Shown here: positions 37,562 to 49,397 of the stretch, piece after piece
How the letters are laid out: each line of letters begins with the position of its first letter
Position numbering within the stretch: position 1 is the first letter of the stretch
Origin: Torreya grandis
Lineage: Eukaryota > Streptophyta > Pinopsida > Cupressales > Taxaceae
Assembly: GCA_037957365.1 (NCBI GenBank)
Contig: JARHVA010008426.1
Coordinates: 309,001-373,000, forward strand
Length of the DNA: 64,000 nucleotides
Reading direction: 5' to 3'
Translations under genes and position numbers: made by a program
Notes under the pieces: generated by a model
What the model was told of the DNA's origin: nothing
The model's input: only the letters and a program-made list of their open reading frames with translations
Database searches by the model: none

Positions 37562-40500
37562 TATTATAGGTAAAATCACTGAGATGGGGGGGGGGGTGAA
37601 TCAATGAGCACAAATATTTTAATTACAAGTGTAGTCCTTTCAAAAAACAATTTGAATAATTCGCATATATCAATTTGATCAAGTAACATTAACAAGAGAG
37701 ATCATTCATTCAATGCATACACAAGATCAAACACATAACACATATTTCCTATGAGAAACCCTCATGGAGAATAAAACCCACTCTTAAGCCTACAACACAA
37801 ATGGACTACTGTCTTATAATAAATTACAAACAAGAGATTTGTCAACTCATTTAGACTAGCAAACCTTGATCATGTCCTCCTGACCAAAGTTCTTTAGTGA
37901 AAAACCTATTCCACATGAGAAAATACCCCTAATTAATATCAACTCATTTATACCCTCCTTTGATAACCTCCACCTTATAATTGATGCCTTCAACACATAA
38001 TGATGGATATCTATTTATCTAACCCCTGCACAAACTCTCTCTTTATCTCATACAGGGCTCTCACATAGGCATACCATAATCTCTCTCCTTATTCACTCAA
38101 ATTATCCTCATATTCACACTTAGAAATCTTTGTAAATATTTAAACTAAAATATCACCTTTTTGACATCATAAATATGAACTAAAAGTCACACACATAGTC
38201 CTCAATCTACTCTACTCATTAACTCATCAACTGGGCACTTTACCTCTCTTCATACATAATCAAAACTATAAAAGCACTATAATGACATCAAAAATATGAC
38301 TGACAGGTCATACACACCATCATCAACATGCTCTACCCTTCAACTGATTGTCTAAGCATAGTAATCCTTCACCTTTCCTTCTCTCACCATACAGATTCTC
38401 TCAAAATAGCCTCTTGAGCATACTTAGTCATTCTACCTCTTCTAGGCTTATTAGGTCCAAAGACCTAGGTGATTACCTTCATCACCTTGATAAAACAATC
38501 ATGTTTGATCCTCTTCACACTATTTTGGTCCTCACTAACTTTCACATTCTCTTTTAAAGTTTCCATCCTTTACTTGGCTCCACATTCACACAAGCCTTCA
38601 CTTTGAGCACCTACTCCCAAGTTTCATTCCCAAGTCCTCCACAAGCCTACTCCCAAAAAATATATAAATAATCATCTTTAATTTCACTATATATATAGAT
38701 ATCATTAATTATCAATATCTTGGTCAGCCAAAATACATGCCTTCACCCTTAAGTCATCTTACACAGGTCACACTTAAGTACAATCCATTTTCAAATAGAC
38801 CCAAATCAATTTTAGGTCCTATAGAGACCTATTCAACTCATTGACACTTATCTAAGAAATATAAAACACAATAACACTTTATAAATGCATTCACCTAATC
38901 AACATTATCTATATGTCCTCCTTAAGTGCCTATAGCCATCACAGTACCCTATTGTTTAAGCACAATTTACTCAAAAAAATCTTTATACACATAGTCATTA
39001 TAAACAAACACACAATCAACTTATGATCCATTGTTAATACTACATCTGATTGGTCAATCCTTCATAATGTGCATAGAGAATCCTTATGGAGTCTAAAACA
39101 TGGTCTAGTAGCTAATTTAACATTAAACATTGAAACAACAACATTACAAGATCAAACAACCTTCTTGAGTTACTTACAAAATATGCACAAACACACATTC
39201 AACTTTAAACCTTTATAACATTGACTTTATATAAAATTATAACTTAAAATTTATATTTATAAGTTTGAATTGGAGTTTTTTAAAAATTCTCTTTTTACTT
39301 CATGGTCAAATTCTGTGTGGATCAAAAGTTATGGTCTAAAAACCATAAACTAGATTTTCCTCTGTTAAATTCAAATTTTCAAATGTAAACAATCACAGTT
39401 AAACATCAATCACCATGCTTACATATCATTTAATCAATTTTTTATATTAATCACAAACCATTGGTCTCATTCAATCTTTAACACATAGTTCACCAATACC
39501 AAACATTAAACCTTAGTCATTTTGACCTCATCTCATGCACCCTTGTAATACTGACTAAATAAGCACTATCAATCTCTACAGATCGACCAAGTATTTAAAT
39601 AACAATGATCACCATTATAGATATCTCATAACTCCTAAGATCATGACACTTGGCACTTTCATATGACTTCTGATGATCCAGGCAACAATTTAGGCGACAA
39701 TTCGGGTGACAGTTCCACCCCAATTGATGACGAAACTTCTGGGAGCCATAACTTTTGCACCGTAGCTCCAATTGACTCACCGTTTGAACTGTTGGAAAGA
39801 TAAGAATGAGAATAAAATAATTAAATGGCATCAATATTTTCTTGATGAATTTTTACCCCTGAAAACCCAATGGAGGTGCCTCAAATTTCAATTTTAATAG
39901 TGCAGTCTAAAAATAGTAAGTTTCTAAAAAAGTAATTCCTCAAATTTTGTATTGTTTTAAATATTGGAAGTCATACCACTTCATATAAATCAAGTTTTGT
40001 GACCTTAAATATCCTCCCCATGCTTTCAAATTGTGTATAAATGAAGAGGTAACCCAAAATGTGAAGACAGACATCTCTTCTCAGAGATAAGCATATATTT
40101 GTATTGTGATCTTGAGTAATACTACATCTCTTCTCAGAGAGTTCATTGTTACTATGTTATTTCTATGTTATTGAGATATTTATCAACCATAACTTTTGAT
40201 TTTTGGATCAGTGGTATCAATAACATATAAATAACATAGTAACAATAAATTCTCTAAGAAGAGATGTAGTATTACTCAAGATCGCAATACAAATATATGC
40301 TTATCTCTGGGAAGAGATGTCTGTCTTCACATTTCGGGTTACCTCTTAATTTATACACAATTTGAAAGCATGTGGAGGATATGTAAGGTCACCAACCTCG
40401 AGGGAGATGAAGTGGTATGACTTCCAATATTTAAAACAATAACCAATTTGAGGAATTACTATTTTTAGAAACTTACTATTTTTAGACTGCACTATTAAAA

Positions 40501-41813
40501 TTGAAATTAGAGGCACTTCCATTATGTTTTCAAGGCTAAAAATTCATTGAGAAAATCTCAATTCCATTTCATGACATTCTCCTCATTCTTAGATTTCCAA
40601 CGATTCAAATAGCGAGTCAATTGGTGCTACAGTGCAAAAGTTATGGCTCCCAGAAGTTTCGTCATCAATTGGGGTGGAACTGTCACCCGAATTGTCACCT
40701 AAATTGTTACCTGGATCATTTGATCATTTTATTATCATTCCATGTGCTTGTGCCACTTGGTATCCTCTCCTATAATGTTGACATGTTGACTTCATATGCA
40801 CCATAGGATCAATATGTACAATTTAATGTGCACTATTGGATATTCTAGACCAAATTACCTCATCTTTCAATGTGAATAAACTTGATGGTCTCTGACCCAT
40901 TACTATCTATAAGTGTAACTTTGAATATTTAAATCTTGAGTTAGACAACACTTTAAGTCCCCAAATGTTTACGGTAGATTATTCACTTTATATAAAACAT
41001 ATCCATGATATCCTTTGACCAAAATTGATCTTTTGTATACCTAAAATAAATGTAAAAACTTATTGGTTCTTCCATGTCTACATGATAGTTTGTGACAGTC
41101 TAAAAAATATTATAAATTTATTGGGAAGCCAAATTTTCCCTTGCATATCTTTTATCACGCTTTGATGCTTGACCTAAAAATTAGTGAAAATCAACTACAC
41201 ACAAAACTAAAAAAACATTTATGATCACCTTCTCTTTAAATCTCCACATGTGTGAGATATTCCATCATCAAAAAGCTTAGTCAACTCTTCTTGCATCATG
41301 AAAATTTGGCTAAGTATGGGAAAACTCTATCAAAAAGTGTGAGAGCCCAACTTTACACCCACATATATTTGAATGAGCTTAGACACATGACTTGAGACTT
41401 AGATCATAACAACTATGGACTAATGTGATCACAACCAAATGACCAACTCCCCTTGACTCATCTACACATGGCAATGGTGATGTTAGTAAGCTGCCTACTC
41501 TTATATTTCACCACTAAACCCAACATGTCTAAATGAAAAGAATGGACTACTAGATGAATTCCACTTATGCACATAAGCACTCAAAGTTTATAAAACCTCT
41601 TATATTACCCTTTATACATAATAAAATCATCATACTCATCCTTGACCATCTATAACCATGCCAAAAACTAAAGATCAACCAAGCCAACTTCAAGCACACT
41701 AGGACAAACACAATGCACACTTTGTAATTATCACTTAGGCTATCAAATCACTTCATGCACTCACTAGGACACCTCCATGACATCACCATGACATCATTGA
41801 AAATTTTCCAACA
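37562..41813 (-). repeat. Element H 5' LTR (4,252 bp with foldback insertion)
   Basis: Without the 1,045-bp foldback at 39674-40718 it would be about 3.2 kb, like its partner. The terminal CA has become TA (tattatagg at 37562 against tgtcaaagg at 31346). A run of 11 G at 37586-37596 replaces five G in the partner. Confidence 0.85.
39674..40718. mobile_element. Foldback (long terminal inverted repeat) element in H 5' LTR
   Basis: Two arms of about 500 bases are near-perfect inverted copies: 39674-40175 and 40217-40718, with a loop of about 40 bases. The left end reads TGATCCAGGCAACAATTTAG, mirrored at the right end as CTAAATTGTTACCTGGATCA. The other LTR of H lacks it (33440-33447 is the empty site). 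Flanks tctga and tttga suggest a 5-bp target duplication with one change. The arms keep many CpG sites (ggcgacaattcggg, gatgacgaaac), unlike the surroundings, so it is younger. It has no coding capacity and looks like a MITE or foldback element. Confidence 0.85.
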
Positions 41814-42000
41814 CCATGGATCTTCAAAGAATATCAATCTTTGGCTAAAGAGATCCCAAAGACTGGTCTAAAACCATAAAGATCAATGACCTTTACATAA
41901 TTGAGCAAAGGATTACACAATTATGCAAAGATTAAACTCATCTTTGATCAAAATACCCCAAAATTAGTAAATATCCTACAAATTCACAAAGATCTACTTA

Positions 42001-42020
42001 GGCCCTCCTTCTAACACCAG
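42001..42020 (-). promoter_or_regulatory. Primer-binding site of element E
   Basis: The - strand reads CTGGTGTTAGAAGGAGGGCC. It is not the initiator-Met type (TGGTATCAGAGC). The core TGGTGTTAGAAG is the least decayed of the three copies in this window and is the best guide to the primer tRNA. Confidence 0.5.
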
Positions 42021-42827
42021 TGAAGCTCTACTTGTTGATGCTTGAATATGTATCACAAGTGCCCAGAGTGTTCAAGAACACTTTTCATTTTATAATTCTA
42101 GGAATTCAATGCATGATTTGAAAGTTATGATAATCCTATTATTTTTTGATGGAATAGAGGAAAAGTAGGTGGATTGTTTCACAATATTTATAATATTTGG
42201 TGGTTAGGAGACACCATGGCTAAATAGTTGATCTATGGAAAATATGAATAATGTTATGCTAATAATGGTGAATTGTGATCAAAAAACTAATCTAAGGTGA
42301 CTAGGTTAAAAAATGAGAAAAATTAAGGGTAGGGAAAAAATAAGGATGTTGTTGGTCTTCATTCCAAACATCATGACGAAGCTCAAACTTCATCTGAATA
42401 TGCATTTAACCAATGTAGGATGTGAAATAACTTAAGCCCAAATCACACCCTACATTAGACAAGAGTCTAAGGGAAGTATGAAATGATGCAAATAAGAACC
42501 AATCTCACTTTAAAGATTATCCCCTACAAGAAAACAACATTATCCCAAATGCTAAAGAAGTTAAGGAAACAAAATGAGCTTGAGAACTTTCAATTAACCT
42601 AACATTGGCATAAGTTAACAAATTTTCATTCAAGATACACATCCATAATCTATAAGTACAATTCAAATCTGGAAACTAGACCAATTAAGTGAGAGAGAAG
42701 CCATACAACAATTCACATAAATAAATACAAACAAAATTTGAAAAAATTATTGTTTATATTACTTTGATCAAAATTTACAATTAACTTTGACTCTAAGTAC
42801 TCCCTCCTTTTTACAATTGACAACACT

Positions 42828-42837
42828 CCTTTTATAA
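42828..42837 (-). promoter_or_regulatory. TATA box of element E LTR
   Basis: The - strand reads TTATAAAAGG, aligned with the TATA boxes of C and D. Confidence 0.45.
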
Positions 42838-43493
42838 TATATAAGGAAGCATGTCACTCAATCCTAACCAATTAAGAAATTATAGGTGTAGGGACAACTA
42901 TCCTTTCCACAAATGTTCTAGAAATATACTAGGACTTCCCAATGGATTAATCTATAGGTTGTGTGTTTTACAAATAACACATGCTATAAAAATAAAATAT
43001 TCCACATTAAAAATGGATAATATTTAGTTATAGGAAGAATATTTCTAAATCCATTAACCTTTGGGACCCTTGCACTGTTGCAAGATCTTTATGGTTATTT
43101 GAAGTTCTTGGCCTATAGTAATCCCCTTCTTTGCTTCCAATTTCAAAATAAAATTCAATGTTCCTTTAAGAAATACTCCTTCAAGTTTCCATGGCATATT
43201 ATACTTCTCACTAGTGGACCTTGGATCAAATTATCTTTAGATAGATGATAATTCAGGCTCTCTTTTGCATTACTAGGTCCCTCAAGTCTCCAATTTGGCA
43301 CATTACACCCATGTGGATCTGATGTGGTATTTTTATGGCATCTATGCGGCATTCTACTCATACCTATACAAAATATGACCATTACTTTTGGAAAACCAAC
43401 TTTGATCTTGTACCATCTAAGCCATTTTCAGGAATGAATGTGGTCCATAGATCTTTAGACAATTTGGATCCAAGTAGCTATCTTAAAATTGAT

Positions 43494-44015
43494 GTTTTCA
43501 TGCCCATCATTTGACATCCACATGAATGATTTTGATGGTTATGTGACTGTCAATTTTAAGCATGTCCCTAGGACTATTTTCTATCTTAAATTTCAATTCC
43601 ATGTGACCATCATTTGACATCCACATGAATGTCTTTGATGAACATGTGACTATCAATTTTAAGCATGTCCTTATGACTATTTTCTATATTAAATTTGATG
43701 TCTACATGATTTTCATTTGACACCTACATGAACATATTTGACAGGTGCATGACCTTCAATTTTAAGCACATACCTAAGACTATTTTCTATCTTAAATTTG
43801 ACATTCAGGAAACCATCATTTGATGTTTATGTGAACATTTCTGATGGGTACATGACTGTTAATTTTAAGCATGTCCCTATGACTATTTGCTATCTTAAAT
43901 TTGATGTTTGCATGACCATCATTTGACATCTGTATGAACATCATTTGATATCTATGTGAGCATATTTTATGGGCATGTGACTATCAATTTTAAGTACATA
44001 CCCAGGACTATTTGT
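43494..44015. repeat. 103-bp minisatellite in element E LTR
   Basis: Five degenerate units, about 103 bases each, start near 43494, 43609, 43700, 43802 and 43905. Each has 'catcatttgacatccacatgaa', 'tttgatgggcatgtgac' and 'caattttaagcatgtcc', followed by 'gactattttctatcttaaat'. The array corresponds to 26170-26690 in D. Confidence 0.8.
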
Positions 44016-44324
44016 TGGGCCTATCACTTGTCATTTTTTGGTTTGTTCTTCTTATTGCATGTGATACTTGGTGATCTTGTATTTACTCAAACTTTGTTGA
44101 AAAATTTAAGGTCTACTCACATCATCGGATTAATCTCATCTAAGAAAACATGGATCATTGATAGTACAAACAAATAAAATATTTAAGTTAGGTTTGGGAG
44201 TAATATAAACTTAAGTTAAAGTCTTAAGCTAAGGTTCAAGACATATTAAAATAACCTTGCAAATTCAAAGGGACTTGGAAGTCAGGAAATGTTTTGGGCC
44301 TTTTGAGTTAGAAAAATTGTTTAA

Positions 44325-44620
44325 TCAAAGGGTTATTTTAAAAAACTAGAAGGGTATGTTTAAAATATTGAAGGGTCCTTTTAGTAAATCCCGAAGGGTA
44401 CATTTAAAAATCTAAAGGGTATGTATAGAAGAGAAAGTGCCTTTAACAAAATACCAAAGGGTGCTTTCAAAATTTTTGAAGGGCACTTTCAAAAATCTCG
44501 AAGGATAATCTCGAAGGGAAAAAGACCATTTCAAAAAGGCTAAAAGGCAATTATATAGGGCAAGTGTCCTTGACAAGACTTTTGAAGGGTAAGTTGAACA
44601 AAGCCCTTAGTGTATGTTTC
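44325..44620. repeat. Short GAAGGGTA-type repeats in element E LTR
   Basis: Imperfect units of about 30 bases lie here, for example 'gaagggtatgtttaaaatatt', 'gaagggtccttttagtaaatc' and 'gaagggtacatttaaaaatct'. They correspond to 26990-27290 in D. Confidence 0.65.
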
Positions 44621-45276
44621 AACAAAATTGTTGTGGGGAAAATGTTGTGGAAAGATAAGTCTAAAAAAGAAATGCTAAAAACATATATCCTAAAAGTTAT
44701 AAACATATCAAAAGGGCCTTGCATTTAGCTTAGATTACATGAATAATAAAAGGACAAAGGGGTCTTGGGACATAAAAGGGACAAATCATGATTTTTATAA
44801 TAATGTTTATTCATTTTGACAAACACAACTAAACCTTAGGATAAAACCAAGCCCATAGCATTATTTAAAATGTTCCCATATAAAAATTTCCTATCAGATT
44901 CAAATCAAGTACTTAGATTAAACTTAGACTAAGGGATTATAAATTTGACTTAATTTCCAATAGACCAAAGGCTAGTAAATAATCAATTTAACATTAAAAT
45001 CATGAAGCCAAAGCATTTTTCATTCCATGTAGACCTTATTCAACCTTCAACTATAAAACACAAAGATCTAAAGTTAGTATTTATAGATAAGGGCAAACCA
45101 AAATTATTCACAAATATGCTCACCATACTAGGTGTGGATGATATTCAACTAAAAATACTATGAAAACATGCTAATGACATTTTGATCAAGTGAATTTTAA
45201 AATTTTAGGTATAAATTTTCATAATTTAACACAAGGGTCCCCATTTTTCAAGAATGGGGGTATGTTGACCTCAAAA

Positions 45277-47916
45277 ACTAGTTTTTAAATAGATAAGTGC
45301 TTTCAAAACCTATACCTATTGTAAGTAGCTTTTGCACACTATAAGTTAGACACAACTTATAATTCTTAGGGGATAATAATATAAGAAACTCACAAGCCTC
45401 AGTCAAAGGTTTCCCTTTTTAGATCAACTATTGCACACCCTTAATTAGGAGATTATGGCTCAAGCTAATAAGGTATCTAAGGTAGATTTTGCACATACAC
45501 CAAAAAATATATATAAAAAAAGAACTTCTACACATTTAATAACATGAATACATAAACTTTATTTCCAATAATCAATGTAATTTACTAATCTTTCAATAAC
45601 TATTACATATATAAGACTAGTATATCAATCAAGACAATAAAGAAATCAATCCAACTATTGCATAATAAGAAGTATTGAATCATGAAACCAAAAGATAATC
45701 CTAATCACATATAAATTATAGAGATAATATAGACACCTTTTCTAACAACTAAAATTACTTTTGATCCTATATATTGAAAAAATTTCCACACCTTCCAACT
45801 AGTGGATTATGATTATTTAAATAGGCTTGGGGAAGGAGTTGCCTTATCCTCAAATTCCATACAAAGTCATTACAGGTGATATTTAAAACTTGAGTTCTAA
45901 CTATGGTCAAAACCATATAAGAGTCTTTTTATATTTATGAGTTTAAGTTAGCCCTTGAAAAAATCTATGCAGCATGTGCATGTGCACAAAGAAGGGCAAT
46001 TTTTACAATTAAAGCTTGAACTACATTTAGATAAAAATACCTTCTTTTACAAGTCATGAGAACATCCTATCAAATACTTTAAGTTATCCATTTATAATGG
46101 AACTTAGACATGTGTTAAAGACAAGTACCCCTTTACCCATGCCTTAGAACCAATATCATTACTTAACTAAGACAAATTTCTCATTACTATGCATTACATG
46201 TTGCCCCTAAATTTATAAAATAAAATAATCTTGTAAAAATATTTTTAGGGTCTTTATCTTAAAATAATTTGTTGTGTCAACTTAATCTTTAAGATACCTG
46301 AGTAATTGTAGTCTTCTCTTTTTCTACTACCAGATCTTCCTTTTTATATTCACTAACTAGATTAAGTCTAAGACTCATGTGTTCTTCACTAGTTCATAAT
46401 CCAACATGTCATGTACATGTATCAATGTCCATGCCAAGCTATACATTTATTTAAAACATGAACATTGATGCCTTTGGACACATGCCCCTACTTTGTGCTT
46501 TCTTTAAACAAGATCAATGTCAATTTTTACCTTTGATCTCATGAGATCATGAAAAGTGTCAATTTTATATTGGCTCTTGGAAATTTAAAAAGTCTCATTG
46601 ATCTCACACTATTAGATCTTTATTAAATTCTCCCATGATGATAACACTCGTCATCCTCACATTCACTTTCAAAATCCTTTGTATTTGATCTTAATCTTTC
46701 ACCATTAGATCTCCAGTGTGCAAGTTAGCATGCACCATAGATCTTTGTGCATGAATTTTGAGTTTACGTGATCTTGGCACTTGTCATTTACCCAAGACTC
46801 CCTACAAACACAAACATAAAATGGCTTAACACAAATAAACTTAGACTAAGGTCTTTTGAAAAAAATAACTTAGGACATAAATCTAACCTAAGGTTTTATT
46901 CATGTTAATAAACATGAAAAAAACCTTAGGATAAAGTCCTTAGCTAAGTTTTAAAATAAATTGAAATGCTCAGGTTATGCCATTTGGCAACTCCATGGGG
47001 ATTTTAGCCTATTAACATGTTAACCCTGGGAAAAGCCTATAAACTATTGATTTATTGTCTGGGCTCCACTTAGCACTCTTAGGTCATTCCGCATGTATTT
47101 TAACTTTATAAACTTTGATTCATGCCATTAGATCTCTAGGCTTCCCACTAAAATAGTGACACTTGTCACTCTTGTGGTGTTTTTAAAAGGCCTTTGTTTT
47201 CAATTTTGATATCACACGATTATATCTATAGTGTGCAAGTTAATGTGCATTGTAGATCTAAGTTCTTAACTTTTGAGTCTTTATTTACCTATGAGCTCAA
47301 CACATGTTGCCTTCAGTTTGGTCTATTTCTATGGGCACAAAAATAGAATAAAATAAATAATCTTTCTAGAGACTATAAAAAATAAAGTTTAGCCCCATGT
47401 GAACAACATACTAGACTATGTTCTTCAGGAAATATAGGACTTAGTATGAAGATTTTGGACTAAAGTTTGGGATAAATATTTAAACTAAGTTCAAAATATA
47501 TTAAAGTGCTCCCTAGTAAATTTTGACCCCATGTTTATTTGAATATTATTTATAAAAAGACCTAGGCTAACATACTTAGATGAAGGATTTTTAATATGAT
47601 TTAAACATAGATCCAATTAGACAATTAAATGACATGGGTAACTAAAAATAAAAATTCAATTTAATAATTAAAGTATAAAGCCCCAAGGTAGTGTTCTCAT
47701 AAATGAGACCCCATTAAACTTGCAACATGGAAACATAAGAATCAGATATTAGTAACATTAGATGAAGTCAAATAAAGATTATATGTTAAGAGACTAGATC
47801 ATCACAAGATATTTAATACTAGTTCCTCATCAATTTGAATGCCCATTTATAACACAAATTTACATAATTTTGAACAATGGTCCTCATTTTCAAAAATGGG
47901 GGTGTTGGGTACAACA
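45277..47916 (-). repeat. Element G LTR fragment (start of LTR, cut by E)
   Basis: G begins at 47916 on the - strand with TGTTGTACCCAACACCCCCA. This is followed by the same 'ATTTTTGAAAATGAGGACC' text that starts the LTRs of D and E (ATTC..GAAAAATGGGGACCC). About 2.6 kb remain before E interrupts at 45276, so primer site, gag and pol are out of view. U3 holds two copies of a block with 'gatctatggtgcatgctaac' (complement of 46722-46741) about 500 bases apart (46700 and 47220), and a CTAAGG/CCTTAG palindrome at 46888-46930. Confidence 0.6.
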
Positions 47917-49380
47917 CATTCAAATTAATCAATGACAGAGGTTTAGTGATCGAAAGAACCATTATTAACAAGGGGATCATTAAATTAACCTTATCAAATC
48001 AGAACAATAGCTATAATCAAAACCAAAATAGTGGCCAAAATCCACATCCAATCCAAGTATAAGAATTAAAACCAACATAGGCCAATAAAAATGATAGATC
48101 CAAGCAATTTAATCATAACAAGAATGTTTTAGGGAATGGAGTAACATAATCACTACATGTCCAAATGGTGAAATCACCATCTACTCAACTCACGTCACCT
48201 TTACAACTTATTCTTAACCAACAACCTTTTTAGTAATTGCAACAAGCACAACAACCTAGACTAGTATCACAAATGCAATAAACACAATAAATGCCTATGC
48301 ATTTTCAAAACCCTCCTCCTCTAAGGAGAAACATGCCTAATCATTGTGATTTAATGACCTTATAGAGCCCATAGAATCAATATTTTTCAATCTCACAATA
48401 GCTAACCTGATTAGATGGTCTATTCTAAAAGAGTAATTTTGTGAGGGTGCTAACATGCCAAACTGGTATAGGACAAAACAATTCTATGATTTTCATATGG
48501 TTAATGGCCATAATTTATAGCATTGTGTGAAAATTAGACATGTAATTTAGAATATGTTGGCAAATAGAGAGATCACATTGAATCATGGAGCTTCCACCTC
48601 TAATTAGAACCTTGGCATCTATCAAAATCCTTTTCCCCAACATAACAATCAACAACAAAAACAAGAACCACAACAACAACAATGATGACCAGTACAACAT
48701 CGACAATAATAGTATCAACAACTAAGCTTAAACCAATAGACTCAACAAAACTAATAGTAGAACTAATAGTATCAAAATAATAGATAAAACCAAGGTTAAA
48801 ATGGTAATAACCAATAGACGTACCATGAAATTACACGACTACAATATAGTTTTAGGCCATATTGTAAGAGGTCACATTAACACCATTTTCATTAATCCTA
48901 AACCAAGTACCAATCAGATAAGACCATTGCCAATCATACCCAATAAACCAAACCATTCTATAAATCCTTCTTTGATTTGGGACCATACATAAGTAAACTA
49001 GCAAGTAGAGATTCCCATGTTAGGACATTATACTAATAACTCATCATTATCCTATGACCATGCATAAGTGCATTAGTAACTAAGAATCATCATATCTAGT
49101 CACCCTCTACCATCATTTATTAGAAATATTGTCCTATACCTAATCATGATTGTGCAATCACAACTTAGTGGTCAAAGATTACCATACCAGGCCCAAAACC
49201 ATTTGCCACTTCACCCATCATCCAACCAACTATTCTACCTCAAAACAAACCATTTACGACTATTTGAGTAAAGATGATTGAAATTTTATAACAATGGCAA
49301 AAGATGCTAGCACTAATCTCCATTTTAGATTTTTTATGTACATTTACAATCCATAAAAACATTTTGATAGAGTTCCTTAG
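47917..49380 (+). pseudogene. gag: Element F gag, C-terminal part (degenerate)
   Basis: The first readable part is Asn/Gln-rich (SNQNNSYNQNQNSGQNPHP). A block near 48350-48500 reads LIEPIESIFFNLTIANLIRW, then NMPNWYRTKQFYDFHMVNGH, matching the zinc-knuckle-like region of A gag. HCVKIRHVI and MLANREITLNHGA follow, then a Gln/Asn run. The N-terminal half of gag is missing because G inserted at 47916. Several frameshifts and TAG/TAA stops break the frame. Confidence 0.65.
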
Positions 49381-49397
49381 TCAATCCATAGTTCCAA

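Larger units (their letters stand above)
31346..41813 (-). mobile_element. Element H: SIRE-like Ty1/copia retrotransposon lacking pol
   Basis: H is the only element here with both LTRs in view: 31346-34521 and 37562-41813. On the - strand the LTR starts TGTTGGAGAATT and the preceding tract reads AACAAAGGGAGAGAT, both typical of SIRE/Maximus-type copia elements. The primer site at 37551-37560 reads TTGGTATCAT, the initiator-Met tRNA type. The 5-bp target duplication ccatg is perfect (31341-31345 and 41814-41818). The internal 3.0 kb contain a gag with two zinc knuckles, but no protease, integrase or RT can be seen. It is therefore a gag-only, probably non-autonomous copy, or one that lost pol by deletion. 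Confidence 0.85.
41814..45276 (-). mobile_element. Element E, outer part (LTR, primer site, upper leader)
   Basis: E starts at 45276 on the - strand (TTTTGAGGTCAACATACC; flank actag) inside G's LTR. The LTR aligns with that of D. The primer-binding site is the best preserved of its group. The upper leader runs to the H target site at 41814 and resumes at 31345. Confidence 0.75.
42021..45276 (-). repeat. Element E 5' LTR (about 3.26 kb)
   Basis: Its - strand end at about 42021-42034 adjoins the primer site. It aligns with 24700-27947 of D in the same order: TATA region, 103-bp array, GAAGGGTA array, CTAAGG-type palindrome remnant at 44790-44830, and terminal 'caagggtccccat ... atgggggtatgttgacc'. 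Confidence 0.75.

Noticed and set aside
39595..40806. Two open stretches sharing a Cys-rich peptide (SYGSQKFRHQLGWNCHPNC)
   Set aside because: They are the same DNA read from the two arms of the foldback element, not a protein family.
43494..44015. Regular repeats that might suggest a CRISPR array
   Set aside because: Units are contiguous and degenerate without unique spacers, lie in a plant retrotransposon LTR and have a counterpart in D.
46985..47010. Tat-type primer-binding-site look-alike 'tttggcaactccatggggat' on the + strand
   Set aside because: It would suit a + strand Tat element such as F, but it lies within U3 text of the - strand LTR of G, with family-specific palindromes on both sides. 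It is not followed by F gag. Probably chance.
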